DNA from: Planctomycetaceae bacterium | GTDB taxonomy: Bacteria; Planctomycetota; Planctomycetia; Pirellulales; Thermoguttaceae | Assembly (NCBI GenBank): GCA_009776995.1 | Contig: WRMR01000219.1 | Coordinates: 1-7,928 of the forward strand | Direction of reading: 5' to 3' | DNA: 7,928 nt | Shown here: positions 1 to 6,290 of the stretch, in pieces | How the letters are laid out: the number at the start of each line of letters is the position of its first letter | Numbering within the stretch: position 1 is the first letter of the stretch | The notes under the pieces: model-generated | What the model was told of the DNA's origin: nothing | Seen by the model: only the letters and a program-made list of their open reading frames with translations | The model's database searches: none | Translations under genes and position numbers: made by a program

Positions 1-1
1 A

Positions 2-262
2 GTGTTGACCTATTCCGTGGAGGTCAAAAATCTCAACCGGGACGGCGCGCTTGTCGAAGGAACCGTGCATAACGGCGACCAACTCATGGCCGAAGGAGAA
101 CTGGTTTTCGCGCATTTGCGGAGTGGTTTTTCGGAAACCATTTTGTTCGAGGAAGGGAGTCTGATCGACATGATGCGAATCTTCGGTGTTTATGAAATCG
201 GTGTTGACGAAAACGGGAACCGGTTGATTGATCCCGAACGTGCCAGGCACACTTCCGGTTGA
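2..262 (+). CDS. FabZ-like hot-dog 3-hydroxyacyl-ACP dehydratase, C-terminal part
   Basis: The reading frame is open from the window edge and ends with TGA at 260-262; the true start and the catalytic half lie upstream, so the GTG at 2 is probably an internal codon. The visible 86 residues match the end of the hot-dog fold of FabZ/FabA-type dehydratases: a beta strand, then the pattern GTVHNGDQLMAEGELVFAHL, which in this family forms the last long strands. A tail of about 40 residues (GVYEIGVDENGNRL) follows, a type of extension I associate with planctomycete versions. Known members dehydrate 3-hydroxyacyl-ACP during fatty-acid elongation in the cytoplasm. Only 15 bases separate it from the ketoacyl synthase gene, so the two are probably co-transcribed and act in the same elongation cycle. 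The active-site His and Glu/Asp are not visible, so a non-catalytic or thioesterase-like hot-dog protein cannot be excluded. Confidence 0.7.
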   Translation: MLTYSVEVKNLNRDGALVEGTVHNGDQLMAEGELVFAHLRSGFSETILFEEGSLIDMMRIFGVYEIGVDENGNRLIDPERARHTSG

Positions 263-277
263 AAAAGGGAGATTTCC

Positions 278-1564
278 ATGAAACGACGCGTCGTGGTTAC
301 GGGAATGGGGCTTGTCACCCCTTTGGGGGCGGATGTCGAAACGGTCTGGCAACGATTATTGCGTGGCGAGTCCGGTGTCGGCATGATTACCTTGTTTGAC
401 GCTTCGTCTTTTCCCACGAAATTTGCCGCCGAAGTCAAAAACTGGGACATCTCCGACATCGGTGAAAACCCGGACGATTGGACAGATCGTGACCGAAACA
501 CACATTTTGCCGCCGGGGCAGGCGTTAAGGCGTTTCGTGATTCCGGCCTGACTCCGAAGGACTATGTTCCGCAGCGTTTCGGCGTTTATACCGGTGCAGG
601 CGAAGGGCAGCAGAATTTCGATGATTTTGCCGCCATGATGCTGGCCGGTTTCAAGCCGGACGGCTCGTTCGACCAGAGTCGTTTCATCGAAAAAGGACTG
701 GAAATTCTGCACCCGATCCGGGAACTGGAGCAGGAACCAAACATGCCGGCGGCCCACCTGGCCGCGTTGTTCAATGCACAAGGACCCAATGCAAATTGTT
801 TGACCGCCTGCGCGGCCAGCAGTCAGGCGATCGGTGAGGCCACCGAACTGATCCGCCGGAACGAAGCCGACCTGATGATCGCCGGCGGCGCGCACACGAT
901 GATTCATCCTTTCGGCGTGACGGGCTTCAATCTTTTGACCGCACTCAGTACCCGCAACGACGATCCGCAGGGGGCGTCGCGGCCGTTTGACGCCGACCGG
1001 GACGGCTTTGTCCTCGGCGAAGGTTCCGCCATGCTCATCCTCGAGGAACTGGAACACGCCAAAAAACGCGGTGCGAAAATTTATGGCGAAATTGTCGGCT
1101 ACGGTTCGACTTCCGATGCGTTTCGCGTGACCGACTCCCACCCGGAAGGCCGCGGTGCCATTGCCAGTGTGCGTATGGCAATCCGGGACGCCGGGATTGC
1201 ACCGGATGAAGTCCACTACATCAATGCGCACGGGACCAGCACAGGTGTCAATGACCGTGTCGAAACGCTTGTGGCCAAATCCGTGTTCGGCGAGACCGCC
1301 TACAAAATTCCCATGTCAAGTACCAAAAGCATGACCGGCCACCTCATCGCCGCCGCTGGGGCCAGTGAGATGATCTATTCCCTGCTGGCTATCCGCGACA
1401 ATATCCTGCCGCCGACGATCAACTACACAACACCCGACCCGGACTGCGACCTGGATTATGTTCCCAACAAAGCACGCGAGGCGAGGTGCAACGTCATTGC
1501 AAGCAACAGTTTCGGGTTCGGCGGCCAAAACGTCACACTGATTGCCCGACGATTTACCGGTTAA
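278..1564 (+). CDS. fabF: 3-oxoacyl-ACP synthase, FabF (KAS II) type
   Basis: This 428-residue thiolase-fold condensing enzyme joins malonyl-ACP to an acyl chain with loss of CO2, the chain-extending step of fatty-acid synthesis. The start MKRRVVVTGMGLVTPLG is the classic FabF N-terminus. The nucleophile is Cys178 (TACAASS), with His318 (NAHGTST), Lys350 and His355 (SSTKSMTGHL) completing the Cys-His-His centre. The SNSFGFGG gate loop is at 410-416. ALSTRNDDPQGASRPFDADRDGF (222-244) and the GAKIYGEIVGYG block follow E. coli FabF closely. Known FabF proteins have about 413 residues; the surplus lies mainly around residues 110-155, between the first core strand and the active-site cysteine. The ATG at 278 has GGGAGA about 6 bases upstream and follows the dehydratase gene by 15 bases, which supports one operon. 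Role in primary versus specialised lipid synthesis cannot be told from the sequence. Confidence 0.93.
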   Translation: MKRRVVVTGMGLVTPLGADVETVWQRLLRGESGVGMITLFDASSFPTKFAAEVKNWDISDIGENPDDWTDRDRNTHFAAGAGVKAFRDSGLTPKDYVPQRFGVYTGAGEGQQNFDDFAAMMLAGFKPDGSFDQSRFIEKGLEILHPIRELEQEPNMPAAHLAALFNAQGPNANCLTACAASSQAIGEATELIRRNEADLMIAGGAHTMIHPFGVTGFNLLTALSTRNDDPQGASRPFDADRDGFVLGEGSAMLILEELEHAKKRGAKIYGEIVGYGSTSDAFRVTDSHPEGRGAIASVRMAIRDAGIAPDEVHYINAHGTSTGVNDRVETLVAKSVFGETAYKIPMSSTKSMTGHLIAAAGASEMIYSLLAIRDNILPPTINYTTPDPDCDLDYVPNKAREARCNVIASNSFGFGGQNVTLIARRFTG

Positions 1565-1632
1565 AGGGGTAAGGGACGAGGGAGATTCGTCTGTTTCCAC
1601 ATACCCCCTTGATCCCTGTTCCTTACTCCCCT
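1565..1632. repeat. imperfect inverted repeat directly after the fabF stop
   Basis: A G-rich arm at 1565-1583 (AGGGGTAAGGGACGAGGGA) faces a C-rich arm at 1613-1632 (TCCCTGTTCCTTACTCCCCT), starting right after the fabF TAA. AGGGG, TAAGG and AGGGA pair with their complements, separated by small bulges, around a loop of about 29 bases. There is no T tract after it, so it is not a standard intrinsic terminator. C-rich runs continue to about 1650 with a rough 7-base rhythm. It could be a 3'-end hairpin that protects the fabF message or a small dispersed intergenic repeat. Confidence 0.5.
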
Positions 1633-1650
1633 GACCCCCACTCCTTCACC

Positions 1651-1977
1651 ATGATCAATTACTATCACAAGACACTCCTGACGCTGGTGGCTTGCATTGT
1701 CTTGTTGCCGATGGCATTGCTGGTTCTTGTATCGACTTGCGACTTTACGGTGGCAGTTGACGGTGACTTGTGGCATACGATTGTCAAACGTGCCGCAGTC
1801 ACGATCATTGTTCTCTGGTTCTTCAATCTCATGCTGCTGATTCTCACGGTTGCGATGAAGGAACTGTTGATCGGCCATTTTTGCTTTGCCGCCGAAGATG
1901 AGCGTGACCTTGCCAAAGACAGTTCTTTGTCGCAAAGCCCTTCTCATTCGCATCTTCAATCCGAGAGCGAAAAGTAA
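1651..1977 (+). CDS. small two-helix membrane protein, unknown function
   Basis: I do not recognise this 108-residue protein. It has two clear hydrophobic segments, about residues 8-28 (LLTLVACIVLLPMALLVLVS) and 47-69 (containing TIIVLWFFNLMLLILTVAM), joined by a short polar loop of about 18 residues (DFTVAVDGDLWHTIVKR). A charged, Ser-rich tail of about 30 residues ends in SESEK. A helical hairpin in the inner membrane with a soluble C-terminal tail is the simplest topology. I chose the ATG at 1651 rather than the in-frame TTG at 1609, because the extra 14 codons fall inside the C-rich repeat arm. Neither start has a convincing ribosome binding site. It lies 86 bases after fabF on the same strand, with the inverted repeat between, so co-transcription is possible. 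The opposite strand is also open here, but its product is a charged, low-complexity antisense of the hydrophobic segments. Confidence 0.6.
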   Translation: MINYYHKTLLTLVACIVLLPMALLVLVSTCDFTVAVDGDLWHTIVKRAAVTIIVLWFFNLMLLILTVAMKELLIGHFCFAAEDERDLAKDSSLSQSPSHSHLQSESEK

Positions 1978-2553
1978 GGTTTTGGGGTGGTAATCGCCCT
2001 CTCCAGTCATACCGTTCGGCCACATTGCGACCTCTCTGCGCTCCCGGTTGCTGTTCTGCGTTCCCGGACTGATGTTTTTTTGCGAAAAATTCCTGTCAAA
2101 AACATTTTCTGAGTCAACCCTGGGAACAGTGTTTCCCGGTGCAATTCCATTTCACCCGACGATACTGTGAATGCGAATTTCAGATCATCGAAAATTTTTA
2201 ACGACTGTTATTGTCTATCGGCCAAAATCTGTTATCGTATAAACATGTCTGTGGAAATATCGATAACCTCTTAATACTATTAGGTTTACGAATATCACAA
2301 GAAGAGATGTTTATGTAGTAGTTTTGTGAATAAAGGCGAAAAGAACATTGAATAATGCGACACAATTACATTCACATTCGAACTATCGTTAGTTTGTATT
2401 ACAAAAATCATCTAGCAGGCTGTTATATTTTTCATAACTACTTTGTGGGTTTTAATTAGCGCTGGAAATATATTCTGGAAAAACAGACAAAAATGGTGAC
2501 TGCTTTTTGGCAGTTCCCTGCTGTTCCAGCGATCGTATGAGAATGTTCGAGAT
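1978..2553. other. 576-base AT-rich intergenic region upstream of the LysR gene
   Basis: No convincing gene is seen on either strand. The first part is GC-balanced and holds a near-perfect 13-base direct repeat, TCTGCGYTCCCGG at 2035-2047 and 2055-2067, then a T7 run. A 7-bp hairpin with one G-T pair lies at 2120-2139 (CTGGGAA/TTCCCGG) without a U tract. From about 2170 the DNA becomes AT-rich and holds the heptamer CTGTTAT three times (2205-2211, 2229-2235, 2420-2426), the palindrome AACTA-TCGT-TAGTT at 2381-2394, and the LysR-type dyad listed separately. Close to the gene, CGCTGGAA at 2460-2467 and TTCCAGCG at 2524-2531 form an 8-bp long-range inverted repeat enclosing a small hairpin at 2499-2514 (ACTGC/GCAGT). 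I could not settle on one promoter for the LysR gene. Confidence 0.6.
2422..2438. promoter_or_regulatory. candidate LysR-type regulator box (T-N11-A dyad)
   Basis: GTTAT at 2422-2426 and ATAAC at 2434-2438 form a perfect 5-bp dyad with a 7-base AT-rich centre. It contains the T-N11-A spacing known for LysR-type operators and sits about 115 bp upstream of the LysR gene's ATG. Autoregulation by the adjacent gene is therefore plausible. AT-rich DNA produces such motifs by chance, so this is a candidate only. Confidence 0.35.
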
Positions 2554-3459
2554 ATGAATATTGACACAATGCGTATTTTTTGTGATGTGGTTTTGCACCA
2601 AAGTTTTTCTCGAGGAGCCTTGGTCAACAATATCAGTCAATCTGCCGCAACCCAGTCGATTCATCGCTTGGAGAATCATCTCGGCGTTCAACTAGTGGAT
2701 CGGTCCCGCCGACCGTTTAATCTGACTCCGGAAGGCCAGATTTGTTACAATGGTTTTCGCGGAATCCTGGAATCGTATGATACCGTCATGACAATGGTGC
2801 AAACACTCAACGGCTCGGAGAGCGGTAACATTCGGGTCGGAGCCATTTACTCGGTGGGATTGCATGATATGGACCAGGTCATGCGGTATTTCATCAAGTC
2901 TCACCCGAAAACCAAGGTCAATCTTGAAATCATGCATCCGGACCGTGTCTATCAATCGGTCTTGACGACGGAAGTCGATTTCGGCGTCGTTTCCTTTCCT
3001 GCAACCAGTGCGGAAATTTCCATTGTTCCATTGGGGGCGGTCAGCCTGGTTTACGTCTGTCGTCCTGACCACGAGCTGGCCGGTCTCGAACCCCTCTCCC
3101 TGGAACAGTTGCATAACACAGATTTTATCGCCTTTACACACGACCTGATGGTTCGCAAGGAAATTGACAGGCACCTGCGCCAGCGTCTTACTTCCGTCAA
3201 CATCGTGGCCGAGTACAAAAATGTGGAAACGATCAAACAGGCGGTCAAAGTCGGACTGGGGGGCGCGATTCTCCCGGTCAATTCCGTTCGTACGGAAGTC
3301 CAACTCGGCACATTGGTTTCCATTCCGATAGCCTCGCCGGAAATGATTCAACCGCTCGGCGTTGTCCACAAACAGGGAAAGGTCTTTACCTCGGCCATGT
3401 CGGAATTCATTTCGATTATGACGGAGTGCCGGTGGGACGACCCGAATGATTGTTGCTGA
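2554..3459 (+). CDS. LysR-type transcriptional regulator (CysB-like)
   Basis: The 301-residue protein has the normal length and layout of the LysR family. Residues 2-60 are the winged helix-turn-helix, with the recognition region NISQSAATQSIHRLENHLG (26-44) and the wing LVDRSRRPFNLTPEG (47-61). A linker helix runs to about residue 88. The periplasmic-binding-protein-like effector domain spans about 92-290, with the subdomain markers IRVGAIYSVG (93-102), DFGVVSFP (142-149) and VGLGGAILPVNSV (233-245). Family members bind DNA as tetramers and switch activity on binding a small ligand, often one related to the pathway they control. The effector is unknown here. The gene starts at ATG 2554 with only a weak GAG-type ribosome site. 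It is followed 185 bp later, on the same strand, by the enolase-like gene, a possible target by analogy with catR-catB, although those two are divergent. The tail after residue 290 is short and ends in CC. Confidence 0.9.
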   Translation: MNIDTMRIFCDVVLHQSFSRGALVNNISQSAATQSIHRLENHLGVQLVDRSRRPFNLTPEGQICYNGFRGILESYDTVMTMVQTLNGSESGNIRVGAIYSVGLHDMDQVMRYFIKSHPKTKVNLEIMHPDRVYQSVLTTEVDFGVVSFPATSAEISIVPLGAVSLVYVCRPDHELAGLEPLSLEQLHNTDFIAFTHDLMVRKEIDRHLRQRLTSVNIVAEYKNVETIKQAVKVGLGGAILPVNSVRTEVQLGTLVSIPIASPEMIQPLGVVHKQGKVFTSAMSEFISIMTECRWDDPNDCC

Positions 3460-3467
3460 CCTGCGTA

Positions 3468-3572
3468 TTACTGCCCCTGCATGATCTCCATGACCGGATG
3501 AGTGTCTCGTCCCACGTCACCCTTCGCAAAAATGCCGTTGTCCCCGAAAAAAATCCGGGGTGTGGCCAACAC
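3468..3572 (-). pseudogene. possible remnant of a gene 3' end
   Basis: On the minus strand between the LysR and enolase-like genes, a 34-codon stretch reads VLATPRIFFGDNGIFAKGDV..., then GRDTHPVMEIMQGQ, and ends with TAA at 3470-3468. It looks like ordinary protein rather than random translation: mixed charged and hydrophobic residues and G/C-rich third positions. A TAA lies a few codons upstream in the same frame. The neighbouring minus frame is open further upstream (SDSRVGHTPDFF), and the two could be joined by a one-base slip at the A7/T7 run at 3547-3553. No start codon with a ribosome site is seen. I do not recognise the family. It may equally be a chance reading frame. Confidence 0.25.
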
Positions 3573-3644
3573 GCGAATCAGAGGTTATATTATGGCCAGT
3601 GAAGTGGCAATTTGAGTGTTGACTGGATTTTTCGATGGAAAATT

Positions 3645-4805
3645 ATGCGAATTGATAAAATTGATGCTTACGTGGTCCGATTGCCGCTCAAAAAGGAAAT
3701 GCGGTTGGCCGACATCCCCTTGCACTACATTGATTCGGTGTTTGTACGGTTGATCAGCGGCGATGATGTCGGTTGGGGTGAGGTTATGCCGGGAAATGAG
3801 CCGGTTTTGACCGCAGCGTGGTCAAATTCCGTGTTTTTGTGTCTGAAAGACTCCCTGATTCCGCGCATCGCTCGAGATCAGACTATTAATTCCAGTTCCC
3901 GGTTGGAAGAAATCGTCAGCCAAATTCGCGGCAATCGTCATGCCAAAGGCGTCATTGACATGGCGTGGTGGGACTTGTATGCCCGAAAGCAGCGAAAACC
4001 GTTGCATCAGGTCCTCGGCGGAACACGCCGTCAATTGCCGCTTGGACTGACCTTCGACCGAATGGAGTCACGGGAGGATTTTATCGCGGAATTGCACCGT
4101 GCTGAAGACGACGGCTTCCGGCGGGTGACACTGAAAATCCGGCCCGGCTGGGACATCAACATGCTTTCGGCCGTCCGTGCCGGATTTCCTCGGCTGATGA
4201 TCCAATGCGACGTGGAAGGTGCTTTGAGCATGACCAGCCACAGCGACACGATTTACCGCTTTGACGATTTCTTCCCGCTGATGCTGGAACAGCCGCTTTC
4301 CGCACGGGAATACGTTGGCCATGCGATGCTCCAGGACACATTGCGGGTGCCGATTTGCCTCGACGAATCGGTTACCTCGTACCACGAAGCGGAAATCGTG
4401 ATCGACTTGCGGAGCGCGTCGGTCATCTGCCTCAACGGAGGACGAATCGGCGGCCTGACGACCGCCAAGGCGGTTCACGATTTATGCGTTTCCGGCGAAG
4501 TGTTGTGCTACAGCGGCTGTACGTACCTTTCGTCGGTCGGCTACCGCCATGTTGCCGCGCTGGCTTCGTTGCCGAATTGCGTTTATCCCGTCGATTACTT
4601 ACGGGTGGACGAGGTTCTCGAAGCCGACCCCGGCGTGCCGCTCCCGACAAGCATGGTCGATTTGAACGAAACAGACCTCAACTGTGAAATCAAGGGCTAC
4701 ACCGACACGCGTGTCGCCGACCTGTGGGACGAACCGGGCATCGGTTTCGACCCGGATATGAACATCATCGAAAAATACGCGATCAGCCATTTTCAATGGC
4801 CGTAA
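3645..4805 (+). CDS. enolase-superfamily protein, OSBS/NSAAR-like, lacking both catalytic lysines
   Basis: This 386-residue protein has the enolase-superfamily architecture: a capping domain (about 1-125, starting MRIDKIDAYVVRLPLKKE) and a (beta/alpha)7-beta barrel (about 130-365). It follows the o-succinylbenzoate synthase / N-acylamino acid racemase branch through AKGVIDMAWWDLYARK, LKIRPGWD, LEQPLSAREYVGHAMLQ, PICLDES, GGRIGGLTTAKAVHDLC and VAALASLP. The Mg2+ ligands Asp189, Glu215 and Asp240 are present. The KxK motif reads Lys164-Ile-Arg166, so the second Lys, the acid/base known as K163 in Amycolatopsis NSAAR, is Arg. The other catalytic Lys (K263 there, in NIKPGRVGG) is Asn264 in CLNGGRIGG. 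Standard two-base chemistry is therefore unlikely; this may be a different lyase or epimerase, or a binding protein. I prefer ATG 3645 (GGA about 5-8 bases upstream) to the in-frame TTG at 3612, because family alignment begins at MRIDKID. No men genes are nearby. Confidence 0.85.
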   Translation: MRIDKIDAYVVRLPLKKEMRLADIPLHYIDSVFVRLISGDDVGWGEVMPGNEPVLTAAWSNSVFLCLKDSLIPRIARDQTINSSSRLEEIVSQIRGNRHAKGVIDMAWWDLYARKQRKPLHQVLGGTRRQLPLGLTFDRMESREDFIAELHRAEDDGFRRVTLKIRPGWDINMLSAVRAGFPRLMIQCDVEGALSMTSHSDTIYRFDDFFPLMLEQPLSAREYVGHAMLQDTLRVPICLDESVTSYHEAEIVIDLRSASVICLNGGRIGGLTTAKAVHDLCVSGEVLCYSGCTYLSSVGYRHVAALASLPNCVYPVDYLRVDEVLEADPGVPLPTSMVDLNETDLNCEIKGYTDTRVADLWDEPGIGFDPDMNIIEKYAISHFQWP

Positions 4806-4857
4806 TACGACACCACATTTGGGGCCGCCGAAGTGGAACAACCGGATCATTCCGTGT

Positions 4858-6087
4858 TCAATCCAAATCAAACATCCTGTAATCCGAAGAGTGTGGCACA
4901 GGGTAATCGACAAACTGGAGCGGGGAGTTCGGCTGGTATTTGTCGATGCGGATGGCAACTTTTCCGTCGAGCAGATCGTCGAGAAAACATCCGACGATCA
5001 TCGCCCGCCAGCCCTGTTCGAGTTTCAGTGTTTTCGATGTCCCGTTGTCGTTGGATTCCCCGAATCGGGCAGCGATCAGTTCGCGCACGTCGCTCTGCGT
5101 GGCCACAATACTCGTTGCGATGTCGTTCCGGTGACAAAGCATGGCCAGACCGGAATACAGCAGTTGCACCATTTGCGTGTATTGTTGCGTCTTTTGTTTG
5201 GGGAGCGGTTCCGGAAGAACTTCTTCGGGACAATCCAATCCGCGCTGAATGGCCGCCGAGATGTATGGCAGTTGCCGTGTGATGTCGTTGCGTTGCAGAC
5301 CGCGAACGGCCGAGATGCGTTTCGGATCAGGCGATTTCCGGCGGGCCAGTTCGATAACCAGATCATCACGCATCAGCAGACCGACCGGGATGTTGTGCTG
5401 CCGTGCCTGCTGGTCGCGCCAGAAACAAAGCTCGCGCACAATCGCCAGTTCCCGCCGCGAAAGCGAATTGAGTCCTGACAGCGAACGCCATTTCGGCGTA
5501 TCAAAATCCTGCACCAGGCGGTCGAGCGTGTCCCGGATTTCGCTTTGATACCAGCGTACCCGTTTCAGCGATGAAAGCTGTTTTTTCAGTTTTTTCGCGA
5601 GCGGGTTGAGATAACGCACATCGTTCAACGCATAGTCAATCTGCCGCTCTGTGAGCGGACGTCGCGCCCAGTCGGTTCGCGTTTCCGCTTTGGGCAACGA
5701 AACATGCAGGTGACGTTCCAGCAACGTACTGAACGACGCAGGATAATCGTTTCCGGCCAATCCGGCGGCAAGTTGCACGTCGAACACACGATGCGGCACC
5801 CGCCGGACCGCGCGATAGCAAAATTCCATCTCACTCCGGCATGCGTGCATCAGCACTTCGCGTTTGTCACCATCGCAAAGAAACTCCCAAAACGGGGTCA
5901 TGCCCTCAACCGACTGCGGATCGATGATGCCGATGATATCCTCGGCGGCCACCTGCACCAGGCAAAGTTGCGACTGGAACTTTTTTTCCGCGATAAATTC
6001 CGTATCCAGCGCAATCCACGGCGAATCGCTGATGTGCCGGATCAGTGTTCGCAGTTCACTTGGACGGGTTGCGGAAATGTAGGACAT
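4858..6087 (-). CDS. rnd: ribonuclease D
   Basis: The 409-residue protein aligns end to end with E. coli RNase D, a 3'-5' exoribonuclease that trims tRNA and other stable-RNA precursors in the cytoplasm using two metal ions. Residues 1-170 are the DEDDy exonuclease domain: Asp28 and Glu30 in IALDTEF, the HACRSEMEF block at 81-89, RTDWARRPLTERQ (137-149), and Tyr152/Asp156 in DYALNDVRYL. A first HRDC domain (about 208-288, SRRELAIVRELCFWRDQQAR) and a degenerate second one (about 300-378, ending EQGWRAMIVGCFLDDLLDG) follow, and then a tail of about 30 residues. The oddity is motif II, where the E. coli metal-binding Asp85 (GSEDLEVF) aligns with Glu86 here. The ATG at 6087 aligns with the E. coli start but has no clear Shine-Dalgarno. 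The gene converges on the enolase-like gene with 52 bp between the stops; only small hairpins (such as CGGA-TCAT-TCCG, 4843-4854) lie there, and no strong terminator. Confidence 0.93.
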   Translation of the reverse strand: MSYISATRPSELRTLIRHISDSPWIALDTEFIAEKKFQSQLCLVQVAAEDIIGIIDPQSVEGMTPFWEFLCDGDKREVLMHACRSEMEFCYRAVRRVPHRVFDVQLAAGLAGNDYPASFSTLLERHLHVSLPKAETRTDWARRPLTERQIDYALNDVRYLNPLAKKLKKQLSSLKRVRWYQSEIRDTLDRLVQDFDTPKWRSLSGLNSLSRRELAIVRELCFWRDQQARQHNIPVGLLMRDDLVIELARRKSPDPKRISAVRGLQRNDITRQLPYISAAIQRGLDCPEEVLPEPLPKQKTQQYTQMVQLLYSGLAMLCHRNDIATSIVATQSDVRELIAARFGESNDNGTSKTLKLEQGWRAMIVGCFLDDLLDGKVAIRIDKYQPNSPLQFVDYPVPHSSDYRMFDLD

Positions 6088-6127
6088 GGCAGGGCGGGGA
6101 GTGTGAATTCATGAAGGTACGAAAAAT

Positions 6128-6155
6128 ATTATATCACTCAACATCAGAATCGCAA
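6128..6155 (-). promoter_or_regulatory. rnd promoter, sigma70-like
   Basis: Read on the minus strand, a perfect TATAAT -10 box (plus coordinates 6133-6128) follows a TTGCGA -35-like box (6155-6150) with a 16-base spacer. Transcription would start near 6120, giving a leader of about 33 nt before the rnd ATG. The -35 box lies inside the inverted-repeat cluster at 6149-6177, so a protein bound there would affect this promoter. Confidence 0.55.
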
Positions 6156-6177
6156 TCTTACGATTGCGATATCGCAA
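6149..6177. repeat. three alternating ATCGCAA half-sites at the rnd promoter
   Basis: ATCGCAATC (6149-6157) and GATTGCGAT (6162-6170) are a perfect 9-bp inverted repeat around TTAC. The second arm also forms a perfect 14-bp palindrome, TTGCGATATCGCAA, at 6164-6177 with the next half-site. Three copies of ATCGCAA thus lie in alternating orientation across and upstream of the -35 region. This fits a dimeric regulator's operator better than an RNA hairpin, because most of it lies upstream of the predicted start of transcription. Confidence 0.6.
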
Positions 6178-6290
6178 CAAATACTGCCAAAGTGTACAGC
6201 ATCGTGTGCCTGATGAGTCATTTTCGAGACTTGTGAATCAATTTTTTCAGAAAATTTTCAACGTTCTAATACATTTTTATCTCTGGCGTG

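Noticed and set aside
356..1231. Minus-strand open frame of 291 codons opposite fabF
   Set aside because: It is antisense to a clear FabF with all its catalytic motifs; the open frame follows from GC-biased codon use.
1561..2025. Minus-strand open frame of 154 codons opposite the small membrane protein
   Set aside because: The product is charged and low in complexity, as expected for the complement of hydrophobic codons; the plus strand gives two clean membrane helices.
2412..2691. Two short minus-strand open frames in the LysR leader and start
   Set aside because: They have no ribosome site, overlap the LysR coding start and show no protein-like conservation pattern.
2692..3369. Minus-strand open frame of 225 codons opposite the LysR gene
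   Set aside because: It is antisense to a full-length LysR protein, with no domain pattern of its own.
3542..3560. CCCCG...CGGGG hairpin as a terminator for the LysR gene
   Set aside because: The stem is only 5 bp with a 9-base loop and no U tract follows. It may also lie within the minus-strand remnant.
4819..5478. Plus-strand open frame of 219 codons opposite rnd
   Set aside because: It lies wholly antisense to a clear RNase D, and no recognisable domain is seen.
6045..6236. Plus-strand open frame of 63 codons across the rnd start
   Set aside because: It overlaps the rnd start and promoter and has no ribosome site or protein-like pattern.
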